Source: Mesorhizobium huakuii (GTDB lineage Bacteria; Pseudomonadota; Alphaproteobacteria; Rhizobiales; Rhizobiaceae). Taken from it: a DNA stretch of 64,000 bases. The stretch spans positions 1-64,000 of the forward strand of contig NZ_BSNY01000041.1 in assembly GCF_030160235.1 (NCBI RefSeq), in the 5' to 3' direction. The position numbers were made by a program, and so were the translations under genes. Below, piece by piece: positions 54,532-63,262 of this stretch. The notes under the pieces are model-generated. The model ran no database searches and had not been told where the DNA came from. It saw only the letters and a program-made list of their open reading frames with translations. Position 1 is the first letter of the stretch. Every line of letters begins with the position of its first letter.

Positions 54532-55356
54532 TCATGACCAGAAGGACGGAGCCGTTTCTTCGAGTCTCGGCCCGCGACGAAACGGCGCGATCTTCTCGGT
54601 CAGTCCGGTACGATCGGAAATATTGACACCAACCCCGCACAAGGTCGCCGGGCCGGTCGCAGCCTCGAAGCGCCCCTTCGGCACTTTCGACAGGAACCGG
54701 TTGAGCGGTTCCTCCTTGTCCATGCCAAGCGAGGAATCATAGTCGCCGCACATGCCGGCATCCGACAGATAGCCGGTGCCGCCATTGAGGATCTGGTGGT
54801 CGGCGGTCGGCTGGTGCGTGTGGGTGCCGACCACCAGGCTGGCGCGGCCATCGACGAAATGCGCGAAGCACATCTTTTCCGAGGTCGCCTCGGCGTGGAA
54901 GTCGATCACCACCGCATCGGCCTGCTCGCCGAGCGGGCAGGCGGCAAGCTCGCGCTCGCCGGCCTGGAACGGATCGTCGAGCTCCGGATGCATGAACACC
55001 CTGCCCATGATGTTGGCGACCAGCACGCGCGCGCCGCTCCTGGCGATGTAGACGCCGGAGCCGCGCCCTGGCGTACCCCTGGGGAAATTCGACGGACGCA
55101 GGAAGCGTTCTTCGCGCGGCGCGAAGGCCAGCGCGTCGCGCTGGTCCCAGACATGGTTGCCTGTGGTGACGACATCGGCGCCGGCCGCGATGGTCTCGCG
55201 AAAGATCTCTTCGGTGATGCCGAAGCCGCCGGCGGCATTCTCGCCATTGACGATGACGAAGTCGAGTTTGAAGTCCGAGATCAGGCCGGGCAGTTGTTCC
55301 CACACCGCCGTGCGTCCCGTCTTTCCGACCATGTCACCGAGGAAGAGAAGTCTCAT
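54532..55356 (-). CDS. YmdB-family metallophosphoesterase
   Basis: The 274-residue enzyme has MRLLFLGDMVGKTGR, VNGENAAGGFGI, TTGNHVWDQ and VVGTHTHQPTADHQIL, the YmdB/DR1281-like metal motifs. It hydrolyses cyclic nucleotides in Bacillus. The start at 55356 gives the family N-terminus. It lies downstream of the cyclo-ligase gene on the same strand. Confidence 0.9.
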   Translation of the reverse strand: MRLLFLGDMVGKTGRTAVWEQLPGLISDFKLDFVIVNGENAAGGFGITEEIFRETIAAGADVVTTGNHVWDQRDALAFAPREERFLRPSNFPRGTPGRGSGVYIARSGARVLVANIMGRVFMHPELDDPFQAGERELAACPLGEQADAVVIDFHAEATSEKMCFAHFVDGRASLVVGTHTHQPTADHQILNGGTGYLSDAGMCGDYDSSLGMDKEEPLNRFLSKVPKGRFEAATGPATLCGVGVNISDRTGLTEKIAPFRRGPRLEETAPSFWS

Positions 55357-55426
55357 ATGATCCCGCACCGAAAGTCAGCGAAGCAAAAGCTGCATGACAT
55401 CCGCAAAAAGATCATGCCCCCATTAT

Positions 55427-56014
55427 CTACAATTTTGGCGTGAAGCGGCGCAACCCGCTCTCGGTCAGTATTTCCGGGATGATCACGTCATGGTTCTCGT
55501 CCGGAACCTGCGCCACCTCCTGGCAGTCGAAGGCGATGCCGATCAGCCGGGGCGTATGCCCCTTGTCGACAAGCTTCGCGATCGCGCGGTCGTAGTAGCC
55601 GGCGCCATAGCCGATGCGGTGGCCGCGCGCGTCGAAGGCGGCGAGCGGCACCAGCATCACCTCGGGATCGAGCACTTCGGCCTCTTCATGGGGTCCGACC
55701 GTGCCGAAGCCCATGTCCACCATCGGCGCGCCGCGCACCAGTTCGCGAAAGACGATCGTGGTCTTGTCGAGAATGGCGGGCAGGCAAAGCCTGGCGCCCT
55801 GTTCACGCAGGGCAAACATCAAGGGCCTGACGTCGACTTCCGAACGCATCGGCCAGAAGCCGGAGACGATCTGGCCGGGCTCGATGGCGAGATGATCGCG
55901 CGCCGTCTCGGCCATTTCCAGCGCCATCTCCACCCGCCAGAACTCATCGAGCGCATCGCGGCGTCCAAGCGCCTCGCGCCGCAGCTGTTTTTTCTGGTCT
56001 TTGAGAGATGTCAT
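55427..56014 (-). CDS. 5-formyltetrahydrofolate cyclo-ligase
   Basis: The 195-residue enzyme closes 5-formyl-THF to 5,10-methenyl-THF with ATP. It has the N-terminal KDQKKQLRREALGRRDAL, the ATP loop-type GYGAGYYDRAIA and LVPLAAFDARGHRIGYG. The ATG at 56014 is the family start; further upstream the frame runs into the 6S RNA. The neighbouring 6S RNA gene is the conserved companion of this gene in proteobacteria. Confidence 0.93.
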   Translation of the reverse strand: MTSLKDQKKQLRREALGRRDALDEFWRVEMALEMAETARDHLAIEPGQIVSGFWPMRSEVDVRPLMFALREQGARLCLPAILDKTTIVFRELVRGAPMVDMGFGTVGPHEEAEVLDPEVMLVPLAAFDARGHRIGYGAGYYDRAIAKLVDKGHTPRLIGIAFDCQEVAQVPDENHDVIIPEILTESGLRRFTPKL

Positions 56015-56109
56015 GCGCGGACGATAGAAAAGGCCGGATCGGGATGGCGTTTCGGGAGCGACGTTTTCCACCGCATCATCCACCGCAATGCATGGATGGG
56101 CTGCAAGAA

Positions 56110-56270
56110 GTGACGATCCACACAACCGGTGGAGAGAGCGATCCCGGGAACCTACAAAGTAGGTGGGCGCCGTGTGAGAAAACCCACGGGTCTTCCCAGG
56201 GACAGCTCCCTAAGGATCGTTAAGGCCCCGGGGAAAATGTTCTCCTGCCGGGAAGCACAGACCGTCCTGC
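56110..56270 (-). ncRNA. ssrS: 6S RNA
   Basis: The minus-strand sequence has the alphaproteobacterial 6S features: ACCUACUUUGUAGGUUCCCG near the 3' half and CCUUAACGAUCCUUAGGGAGC in the centre. A 12-bp closing helix between GACGGUCUGUGC (56266-56255) and GUGUGGAUCGUC (56123-56112) includes wobble pairs. A large internal bubble can imitate an open promoter and bind RNA polymerase. It lies upstream of the cyclo-ligase gene. Ends are approximate. Confidence 0.88.
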
Positions 56271-56401
56271 CCAATATAGGCCGCTCATCGGTCAAGCGCC
56301 AGTGACGCAGGCAGTCTCGGCGGCTTTATTCGCCTCCCGCGTCGACCCTTGCACCAGCCGGGCGGCATCCTTACGGTCACAGGGTGAACCAAGGAGCAAA
56401 A

Positions 56402-57241
56402 ATGCGTTTCGAAGGCACGGCGGCCTATGTCGCCGACAAGGATCTGATGGTGGCCGTCAACGCGGCGATCGCGCTGGAGCGGCCCCTGCTGGTCAAGGGC
56501 GAGCCCGGCACCGGCAAGACCGAGCTTGCCCGCCAGGTGGCGGCGGCACTCGGCCTCGATCTCATCGAATGGCACGTCAAGTCGACGACGCGGGCGCAGC
56601 AAGGCCTTTACGAGTATGACGCCGTGTCGCGGCTGCGCGACAGCCAGCTTGGCGATGCCAGGTTCAACGACATCAAGAACTACATCAAGCGCGGCAAGCT
56701 GTGGGACGCCTTCGCGGCGGGCAAGAAGGTCGTGCTGCTCATCGACGAGATCGACAAGGCCGACATCGAATTCCCCAACGACCTGCTGCAGGAACTCGAC
56801 CGGATGGAGTTCTTCGTCTACGAGACCGGCGAGACCATCCGCGCTGCTATCAGGCCGATCGTCATCATCACCTCCAACAACGAGAAGGAACTGCCGGACG
56901 CCTTCCTGCGCCGCTGCTTCTTCCACTACATCCGCTTTCCCGACGTCGACACGCTGCACAGGATCGTCGACGTCCACTATCCCGGCATCAAGCAGAATCT
57001 GGTCCGCGCGGCCCTCACCCAGTTCTACGAGATCCGCGAGGTACCGGGCCTGAAGAAGAAGCCGTCGACCTCCGAGGCGCTCGACTGGATCCGCCTGCTG
57101 GTCGCCGACGACATCGCGCCGGAGGATTTGCGCGCCGACCCGAAGAATGCATTGCCCAAGCTGCATGGCGCCCTGCTGAAGAACGAACAGGACGTGCATC
57201 TGTTCGAGCGGCTGGCCTTCATGGCGCGGCGGCAGGGCTAG
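56402..57241 (+). CDS. MoxR-type AAA+ ATPase
   Basis: The 279-residue ATPase has Walker A GEPGTGKT (33-40), Walker B VLLIDEID (111-118), sensor IITSNNEKELPDAFLRRC and a lid domain. MoxR proteins act as chaperones with a von Willebrand A partner, here the gene at 58915. AAGGAG lies seven bases before the ATG at 56402. Three other genes now lie between it and that partner. Confidence 0.93.
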   Translation: MRFEGTAAYVADKDLMVAVNAAIALERPLLVKGEPGTGKTELARQVAAALGLDLIEWHVKSTTRAQQGLYEYDAVSRLRDSQLGDARFNDIKNYIKRGKLWDAFAAGKKVVLLIDEIDKADIEFPNDLLQELDRMEFFVYETGETIRAAIRPIVIITSNNEKELPDAFLRRCFFHYIRFPDVDTLHRIVDVHYPGIKQNLVRAALTQFYEIREVPGLKKKPSTSEALDWIRLLVADDIAPEDLRADPKNALPKLHGALLKNEQDVHLFERLAFMARRQG

Positions 57242-57243
57242 GC

Positions 57244-57585
57244 ATGCCGGAAGAGTATGCGGAAATACAGGTTTCTATAACGCTCTGGATCGACGACGAC
57301 CCGCAACCGGGTATCGTCGAATTCGAATTCAACGACCGATTTGGCCGCCAATGGCGCTTCCAGGAGAAGCAGAGCCGTGTTTCGCTGGAATGGCTCGATG
57401 CCGATTGCGTCTATCCGCGACTAGGTAACGTCCGTTGCCTCGTATTGTCCCGAAGGCAGGACGAAGAAGGCCGGTTGATCGTAGAAATCGACACTTTTCG
57501 GCCGGACTCTGTCGAATCTGTCGAGGAGGTTAGTCGCTTCGAGGTCTTTGCCGGCCAGCTTTTGCCGGGAGAGCCGTCAAGTTAA
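57244..57585 (+). CDS. Small hypothetical protein inside the MoxR-VWA interval
   Basis: The 113-residue product starts two bases after the MoxR stop. It is acidic and beta-rich (IVEFEFNDRFGRQWRF, RLIVEIDTFRPDSVESVEEV). I recognise no family. No ribosome site is clear, so it may rely on translational coupling. Confidence 0.6.
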   Translation: MPEEYAEIQVSITLWIDDDPQPGIVEFEFNDRFGRQWRFQEKQSRVSLEWLDADCVYPRLGNVRCLVLSRRQDEEGRLIVEIDTFRPDSVESVEEVSRFEVFAGQLLPGEPSS

Positions 57586-57669
57586 AACAGGATTAGACGG
57601 TTATCGTACGTGGACCCTTGTGGCGACAGTGGACATTGCCGAAGCTGGCGCGTGAAATGGGAGCATTCA

Positions 57670-58119
57670 ATGTCCGAAATTACTGTCCGCCCGCTCGCAC
57701 AGTCCGACCACGCCGACTGGAAGCGCCTGTGGACCGACTACCTGACCTTCTATGAAACCAGGCTGCCGGAAGAGATCTATGCCGTCACCTGGAAGCGGCT
57801 GTTCACGGAAGGCGAATTCGAGCCGAAGGGTTTTATCGCCACGCTCGACGGCAAGGCGGTCGGCCTCACCCACTATCTCTACCATCGCTCAGGCTGGTCC
57901 GAGAAAAACAACTGCTATCTGCAGGACCTGTTCGCCGACCCGGACGTACGCGGCAAGGGCATCGGTGCCGCGCTGATCAATGCCGTGAAGCAGGAAGCGG
58001 CAAAGATCGGCGTCAAGAACGTCTACTGGATGACGCACGAGACCAACGCCACGGCGCGCAAGCTCTACGATCACGTAGCGCGCCGCACGGGCTTCATCGA
58101 GTACGATCTGCTGCAATGA
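57670..58119 (+). CDS. GNAT-family N-acetyltransferase
   Basis: The 149-residue protein has the acetyl-CoA loop LFADPDVRGKGIGAALINAV (motif A, R/QxxGxG/A) and the beta-alpha end YWMTHETNATARKLYDHVA. The substrate is unknown. GGGAG lies seven bases before the ATG. It overlaps the next gene by four bases. Confidence 0.88.
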   Translation: MSEITVRPLAQSDHADWKRLWTDYLTFYETRLPEEIYAVTWKRLFTEGEFEPKGFIATLDGKAVGLTHYLYHRSGWSEKNNCYLQDLFADPDVRGKGIGAALINAVKQEAAKIGVKNVYWMTHETNATARKLYDHVARRTGFIEYDLLQ

Positions 58120-58901
58120 AATCGTCAGCGCAGCGCGCAAAGCTGACCTGGAACGCCAATCGGTTTGAAGCGTTGGAGCGCATACGCGCTGTCTTACAGG
58201 AAAGCGAGTTCAAGCCGCTCTACGCCAGCTACATCGCATATCTGGAGCTGCGGGAGCGCGGGCTGAGAAAACGATCCTTTGCCCAGCTCGATGCCTTTAT
58301 CGAGCAAATAGCCTCCGATCCGTTTGAAGTTCGCCTGTCGGTCGTGCGGCATCTCGTTGGCGCAACTGAAGAGTACTGGGACAATTGGCCAGCGCCCGAC
58401 AACTGGCAGTTTCCTGAACAAGTATCTCGACGGCTGACCGGACCGCTCTGGCGCGAATGGCAAGAGCGGGAACCTGCCAATCCTGAGGCATGGCTGTATG
58501 GCTTTTACGATCTGTCCCGTGGAGTCGATGGCAGGGAGGTTGCGTTTCTGCTGGACCCAACCCATCCACGCTACCAATATGCCCATCTGAATGGTCTCTG
58601 CGCGCAGCTGAACCATGAGCTTCACGAGTTGGAACACGTTGAGACAATCCTCTGCACTCCCGAACACTTTGGAAAGCTGGCCGGTTCGGTGTCCGCTGTT
58701 GCGGCGGCAATCGGTGGCAACATGACTGAAGAAGTCGCGAAAACACCTGTCCAACTGAACGAACTGGCGACGATCTATCGCAACCACAAGAGGGATAGCG
58801 GCACCTTCTTGCGAGAGCTTCTGCGGCTCGGCGCAAAGATCTGGTCGACTTTCCCATATTGCCGGCCCGGCGTTGGTTCCGTGTGCTGCCCTATCCTCTA
58901 G
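58116..58901 (+). CDS. Hypothetical helical protein overlapping the acetyltransferase gene
   Basis: The 261-residue protein starts inside an ATGA overlap with the GNAT gene, so the two are translated together. It is largely helical (RFEALERIRAVLQESEFKPLYASYIAYLELRE) with a His/Glu-rich centre (LNHELHELEHVET). Its base composition looks less GC-rich than its neighbours, suggesting acquisition. It ends 13 bases before the VWA gene. No family is recognised. Confidence 0.65.
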   Translation: MKSSAQRAKLTWNANRFEALERIRAVLQESEFKPLYASYIAYLELRERGLRKRSFAQLDAFIEQIASDPFEVRLSVVRHLVGATEEYWDNWPAPDNWQFPEQVSRRLTGPLWREWQEREPANPEAWLYGFYDLSRGVDGREVAFLLDPTHPRYQYAHLNGLCAQLNHELHELEHVETILCTPEHFGKLAGSVSAVAAAIGGNMTEEVAKTPVQLNELATIYRNHKRDSGTFLRELLRLGAKIWSTFPYCRPGVGSVCCPIL

Positions 58902-58914
58902 GTTGATCGCTCAG

Positions 58915-60105
58915 ATGTTCATCCCCTTCTTCCTCGAACTGAAGGCTGCACGCGTTCCCGTTTCACTGCGGGAATATCTGTCGCTGCTGGAAGGGCTGGA
59001 AGCCGGGCTGGTCGACTATGACGTTGAGGGTTTTTACTATCTCGCCCGCGCCGCCTTAGTGAAGGACGAGCGCCACATCGACCGCTTCGACCAGGTGTTC
59101 GCGCATGTCTTCAAGGGCATTGAAGCGCTAGGCGGACCGGATGCGGTCGATGTCGCCAACATCCCGGAAGAGTGGCTGCGCCGGCTTGCGGAAAAGCATC
59201 TGACCGAGGAGGAGAAAAAGCTGGTCGAGGCGCTCGGCGGTTTCGAAAAGCTGATGGAGACCTTGAAGCAAAGGCTCGAGGAGCAAAAAGGCCGCCACCA
59301 GGGCGGCTCGAAATGGATCGGCACCGGCGGCACCTCGCCCTTCGGCGCCTATGGCTACAATCCCGAGGGCGTGCGCATCGGCCAGCACGAAAGCCGCAAC
59401 CGGCGCGCCGTGAAGGTCTGGGACAAGCGTGAGTTCAAAAACTTCGACGATGCCGTCGAGCTTGGCACCCGCAACATCAAGATCGCCCTGAAACGGCTGC
59501 GCCGCTGGGTGCGCGAGGGCGCCGAGGAGGAATTCGACTTGCCCGGCACCATCCACGCCACCGCAGAACATGGCTATCTCGACGTGCGGACGCGACCCGA
59601 GCGGCGCAACGCGGTGAAGCTTTTGATGTTCTTCGATGTCGGCGGCTCGATGGACGACCACATCAAGAGCGTCGAGGAGCTGTTTTCGGCCGCCCGCGCC
59701 GAATTCCGCCAGCTCGAATATTTTTACTTCCACAACTGCCTCTACGAGGGTGTCTGGAAGGACAATCGCCGCCGCCATGCGGAGGTGATCCCGACATCGG
59801 ACCTCCTCCACAAATACGGCCCGGACTACAAGGTGATTGTCGTCGGCGACGCCTCGATGAGCCCTTATGAGATCGCCCACCCCGGCGGCTCGGTCGAGCA
59901 CTGGAACCCGGAGGCCGGCGCCGTCTGGCTCGGCCGCCTGCTGCAGCAATGGCCGAATGCGGTATGGCTCAATCCCGAGAGCGAAAAGAACTGGGGTTAC
60001 ACTCATTCGATCGCCATGATTCGCGACATCTTCGGCGGCCGCATGTTTCCGCTGACGTTGGCCGGACTCGAAAGCGCGACGAAGCAGCTTTCCAGAAAGC
60101 ACTGA
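58915..60105 (+). CDS. VWA-domain protein, CoxE-like
   Basis: The 396-residue protein has an N-terminal helical region, a central basic conserved block (GTGGTSPFGAYGYNPEGVRIG, about 136-156) and a C-terminal von Willebrand A domain. The MIDAS motif is FFDVGGSMD (D241), with Gly instead of the first Ser of DxSxS. It is the expected partner of the MoxR ATPase at 56402. The ATG at 58915 starts MFIPFFLELKAARVPVSLRE. Confidence 0.9.
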   Translation: MFIPFFLELKAARVPVSLREYLSLLEGLEAGLVDYDVEGFYYLARAALVKDERHIDRFDQVFAHVFKGIEALGGPDAVDVANIPEEWLRRLAEKHLTEEEKKLVEALGGFEKLMETLKQRLEEQKGRHQGGSKWIGTGGTSPFGAYGYNPEGVRIGQHESRNRRAVKVWDKREFKNFDDAVELGTRNIKIALKRLRRWVREGAEEEFDLPGTIHATAEHGYLDVRTRPERRNAVKLLMFFDVGGSMDDHIKSVEELFSAARAEFRQLEYFYFHNCLYEGVWKDNRRRHAEVIPTSDLLHKYGPDYKVIVVGDASMSPYEIAHPGGSVEHWNPEAGAVWLGRLLQQWPNAVWLNPESEKNWGYTHSIAMIRDIFGGRMFPLTLAGLESATKQLSRKH

Positions 60106-60123
60106 AAGACCGACGGGGATCCG

Positions 60124-60921
60124 ATGACCTGCTTCCTCTGCCTGCAATGCGGCGTCCAGTTCGCGGCGACGGAGACGCCGCCGCAACACTGCCCGGTATG
60201 CGAGGACGAGCGGCAGTTTGTGCGCTGGGAAGGCCAGGCCTGGATTACGCCGCATGAGCTTGCCGCCGGGCATAGGCTGGTGATGAAGGACGATGCCGGC
60301 GTGCTCGGCTTCGGCATCGAGCCGCGCTTCGCCATCGGCCAGCGGGCGCAGCTGGTGCAGACGCCGCATGGCAATGTGCTGTGGGACTGCGTCTCGATGG
60401 TGAGCGATGAGGCGGTGGCAGAGATCAACCGCCGCGGCGGCCTGGCCGCCATCGCCATCTCGCACTGCCATTTCTACTCGGCGATGGCCCGTTGGAGCGA
60501 GGCCTTCGGCGGCGTGCCGATCTATCTCCATGCCGACGACCGCCAATGGATCATGCGGCCCCATCCCTCGATCGTCAGCTGGCAAGGCGAGACGCTGGCC
60601 ATAAATCCGTCGCTGACGCTCGTCCGCTGCGGCGGCCATTTTGCCGGCAGCCAGGTACTGCACTGGCAGCGCGAGGGCGGCAACGCCCTGCTGACCGGCG
60701 ACACCGTGCAGGTGACGCCGACCCGCCGCCATGTCAGCTTCATGTACAGCTATCCCAACCAGATACCGCTCAACGCGACGGCCGTGCGCCGCATCGCGGC
60801 GGCACTTGAACCGTTCGACTTCGACGATATCCGCGGCGCCTGGTGGGACCTGAACATCATTGGTGTTGGCAAAACGGCCCTGGCCACCTCTGTCGCACGC
60901 TATCTCGCGGCGATAGGATGA
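60124..60921 (+). CDS. Metallo-beta-lactamase-fold protein with N-terminal zinc ribbon
   Basis: The 265-residue protein begins with CxxC pairs (C6/C9 and C23/C26) forming a rubredoxin-like ribbon. A metallo-beta-lactamase fold follows. The first metal motif is AISHCHFYSAM (H114, H116). It lacks the Asp-His of HxHxDH and has YS instead. Later ligands GGHF (H172) and TGDT (D193) are present. Metal binding may be partial. It begins 18 bases after the VWA gene. Confidence 0.8.
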   Translation: MTCFLCLQCGVQFAATETPPQHCPVCEDERQFVRWEGQAWITPHELAAGHRLVMKDDAGVLGFGIEPRFAIGQRAQLVQTPHGNVLWDCVSMVSDEAVAEINRRGGLAAIAISHCHFYSAMARWSEAFGGVPIYLHADDRQWIMRPHPSIVSWQGETLAINPSLTLVRCGGHFAGSQVLHWQREGGNALLTGDTVQVTPTRRHVSFMYSYPNQIPLNATAVRRIAAALEPFDFDDIRGAWWDLNIIGVGKTALATSVARYLAAIG

Positions 60922-60953
60922 TGATGGCGAGCGGGAATGCGGGCAAACCTTGT

Positions 60954-60992
60954 AACAAATGCCTATTTGTTGCGAATATGAGGTTGCAACAA
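60954..60992. promoter_or_regulatory. Overlapping inverted repeats upstream of msrB
   Basis: AACAAAT (60954-60960) with ATTTGTT (60965-60971) and TTGTTGC (60967-60973) with GCAACAA (60986-60992) form two overlapping 7-bp inverted repeats. They lie 31 bases before the msrB start. They may be operators for a redox-type regulator (inference). Confidence 0.45.
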
Positions 60993-61022
60993 AGAACGAG
61001 CCGCCAAGGCTGAGGAGATCAA

Positions 61023-61427
61023 ATGGACACCCACACCTACCCCGTCACCCGCACCGATGCCGAATGGCGCGCCCGGCTGACGCCGGAGCAATATGCGGTC
61101 ATGCGCAACCACGGCACCGAGCGGCCGGGCAGCTGCGCTCTGCTCTACGAGAAGCGCGCCGGCACATTTTCCTGCGTCGGCTGCGACCAGCCGCTGTTCG
61201 AATCCAAGCTGAAGTTCGAGAGCGGCACCGGCTGGCCGAGCTTCAACGACCCGGTGCCCGGCTCGATCGAGACCACCGTCGACCGCAGCTACGGCATGGT
61301 CCGCACCGAGTGCCATTGTTCGCGCTGCGGCAGCCATCTCGGCCACGTCTTCGAGGACGGCCCGCCGCCGACCGGCCTGCGCTACTGCATCAACGGCGTG
61401 GCGCTGACATTCGAGCCGGCGGCCTGA
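61023..61427 (+). CDS. msrB: Peptide-methionine (R)-S-oxide reductase
   Basis: The 134-residue enzyme reduces Met-R-oxide in proteins. Zinc cysteines are C51, C54 and C99, C102, and the catalytic cysteine is C122 in RYCINGVAL. Motifs GTGWPSF and [13 protein letters not shown] are present. A terminator follows. Confidence 0.96.
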   Translation: MDTHTYPVTRTDAEWRARLTPEQYAVMRNHGTERPGSCALLYEKRAGTFSCVGCDQPLFESKLKFESGTGWPSFNDPVPGSIETTVDRSYGMVRTECHCSRCGSHLGHVFEDGPPPTGLRYCINGVALTFEPAA

Positions 61428-61449
61428 AGGGCATTGCGTGGCTTTCGGC

Positions 61450-61475
61450 AAAGGGCGGCTTCGGCCGCCCTTTTT
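61450..61475. terminator. Intrinsic terminator after msrB
   Basis: A 10-bp perfect stem (AAAGGGCGGC, 61450-61459, with GCCGCCCTTT, 61464-61473) and a TTCG loop is followed by TT. It lies between the convergent msrB and 61491 genes. Confidence 0.85.
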
Positions 61476-61490
61476 CGTACTACCGCCCGC

Positions 61491-61787
61491 TCAGACCACG
61501 ACCGTCGCGATCAGCCAGAGCGCCGAACCCAGCATCATCAGCTGCGCCTTCAAGCCGCCGCCCTTCTCCGCCGTCCGCCAGACGGCGATGGTGAGGAAGA
61601 TGTTGTAGGGAACGGGGAGGAAATGCACCGCCAGCACCAGCCGGAGCGGCAGCTTCAATCCAAGCAGGATCAACGCCAGCGCCGAAGAGGCAATGCTCAA
61701 GATCGTCCCGACGAGCAGCATGTCGCGCCAGAACAGCCGGCCGAGCGGCGCCTCACCCCTCCAGCGCGTACGAAAAAAGTCCGCCAT
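61491..61787 (-). CDS. Small membrane protein, unknown function
   Basis: The 98-residue product has three hydrophobic segments (LLVGTILSIASSALALILLG, HFLPVPYNIFLTIAVW, LMMLGSALWLIATVVV). It lies ten bases after the 61798 gene on the same strand, so the two are probably co-transcribed. No family is recognised. Confidence 0.7.
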   Translation of the reverse strand: MADFFRTRWRGEAPLGRLFWRDMLLVGTILSIASSALALILLGLKLPLRLVLAVHFLPVPYNIFLTIAVWRTAEKGGGLKAQLMMLGSALWLIATVVV

Positions 61788-61797
61788 CGCCGACGCG

Positions 61798-62238
61798 TCA
61801 CCCCTGCCCCAGAACGTCGGTCACGGCCTCTTCGAAGCGTGTGCATTCCCTCACCAGCCAGTCGGTCATGGCCGGCCAGTTGTCCTCGGCGTAGCAGTTG
61901 ACCCGCCACACCGAGTTGATGCCGAGACCCTGGCAACTCTGTTCGGGCTTGAGCTTCAGCCTGGCCTCGATCGCCGGCTGGAACGGCTTCAGCCGCGACC
62001 AGGACTCCGTGGCGCCGAACTTTTCGTTGCGCCCGAAGAAGACGCCGACTTGGTTCTGCGCCGGCGCGACATACATCGAAAGCACCAAAGCGAAATCCGG
62101 CAGCCCGCGCTGCCAGAACCACGGCCCCCGCCTTGCAAGCGTGGCTCTTTCTTGCGGATGCCGCTCGGCGAACAGCGCCCAGAAGCCGCGATGGCGGAAC
62201 TCCGAGGCACGGCGGCCACCGAAGTCGAATTCGTTCAT
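61798..62238 (-). CDS. Hypothetical soluble protein
   Basis: The 146-residue product is Arg/Trp-rich (FWALFAERHPQERATLARRG, VFFGRNEKFGATESWSRL) with a possible DUF4268-like C-terminal half. No signal peptide or membrane segment is seen. It is co-oriented with the 61491 gene. Confidence 0.65.
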   Translation of the reverse strand: MNEFDFGGRRASEFRHRGFWALFAERHPQERATLARRGPWFWQRGLPDFALVLSMYVAPAQNQVGVFFGRNEKFGATESWSRLKPFQPAIEARLKLKPEQSCQGLGINSVWRVNCYAEDNWPAMTDWLVRECTRFEEAVTDVLGQG

Positions 62239-62453
62239 GGCCGGCTGCCCCGCTGCCCGAGACTGTTTCGAAATTCGTTCTGGCGAGTCATATGATGGCG
62301 TTTTGAGAACCGCAGCCTAGCGGACATTTGGGTCCGTGCGCAACGCAAGCGCAGCAAACGCCACCAGACGGCCAATGGGGCAGACGCCGCATTGGTCTCG
62401 CCCGGGGACGGCTCGGACCGTCGGATCTCGTCGCCTGTATCTGGCGAACGGGA

Positions 62454-63182
62454 TCAATGCTTCTCATTCGCTTCGCGATGCATGGCGGCAAATTCCGCCA
62501 AGGTTGGAAAATGCCCCCCGACCTTCGGCTGGGCAAGAGGACGCTTCGTTGCACCTGGCCCCTCCATCTCAAACCTCCGGTCAATCCAAACGCTGGCGAG
62601 CCCGATGCTCTCTGCCGGCGCATGATCGTGAAACAGACTTTGAGCCACATGAAGGACTTCGTCCTGCTGAACGCCCAGATCCTGCTTCAGCCTGCCGAAC
62701 AGGAAACGAAAGTTGCCCAGATCCGGCTTGTAGCTGCCTATGTCTTCCGCCGTGTAAACGGCATCGAAGCTGACACCGAGCTTGCGGTTTGAAGCCGCGA
62801 AACTCTGGCCGTCGACATTGGACAACACGACCAAACGGAAGTGCTGTTTCAGATAGGCCAGCGCCTCCCTGGAATCGGGAAAGGCGGGCCAATCGGGCAC
62901 CGAAGTGCCGAAGCGTTCATGCAGATCAGCCTGCGCGGTGATCCCCCAATGTCGAGCGAGCCTTGCGTGCACTGCCGCCAACAGTGTCCTGTAGTGCAAG
63001 GAAGGAGTCTCGGCTTCCTGCCGCGTCTCTATTTCTCCATAGGTTTCCAACGCTTCGTCCCGGCTGATTTCGCGATTTGCCATGCTCAAAAGCGGCTGAA
63101 GCGCGTTCCAGATGCCGGTTTCCCAGTCGATCAGCGTGCCGTAGACATCGAATGTCAGCGCTTTGAAACGAGTCAAATCCAT
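62454..63182 (-). CDS. Haloacid dehalogenase type II-like (HAD) protein
   Basis: The 242-residue HAD protein has the nucleophile D12 in FDVYGTLIDW. It also has VVLSNVDGQSF (motif II), AEDIGSYKPD (motif III lysine) and ESIGLASVWIDR. This is the layout of L-2-haloacid dehalogenases and related phosphatases; the substrate is unproved. GAGGAT lies upstream of the ATG at 63182. It is co-oriented with the AraC gene upstream, which is likely to control it. Confidence 0.88.
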   Translation of the reverse strand: MDLTRFKALTFDVYGTLIDWETGIWNALQPLLSMANREISRDEALETYGEIETRQEAETPSLHYRTLLAAVHARLARHWGITAQADLHERFGTSVPDWPAFPDSREALAYLKQHFRLVVLSNVDGQSFAASNRKLGVSFDAVYTAEDIGSYKPDLGNFRFLFGRLKQDLGVQQDEVLHVAQSLFHDHAPAESIGLASVWIDRRFEMEGPGATKRPLAQPKVGGHFPTLAEFAAMHREANEKH

Positions 63183-63262
63183 ATCGGTGATCCTCATACA
63201 CGCGAAATTTTCGCATCCGTAGCGCCGCGCGAGGCCGATATCTCGGCAAAACCTTCCAGATT

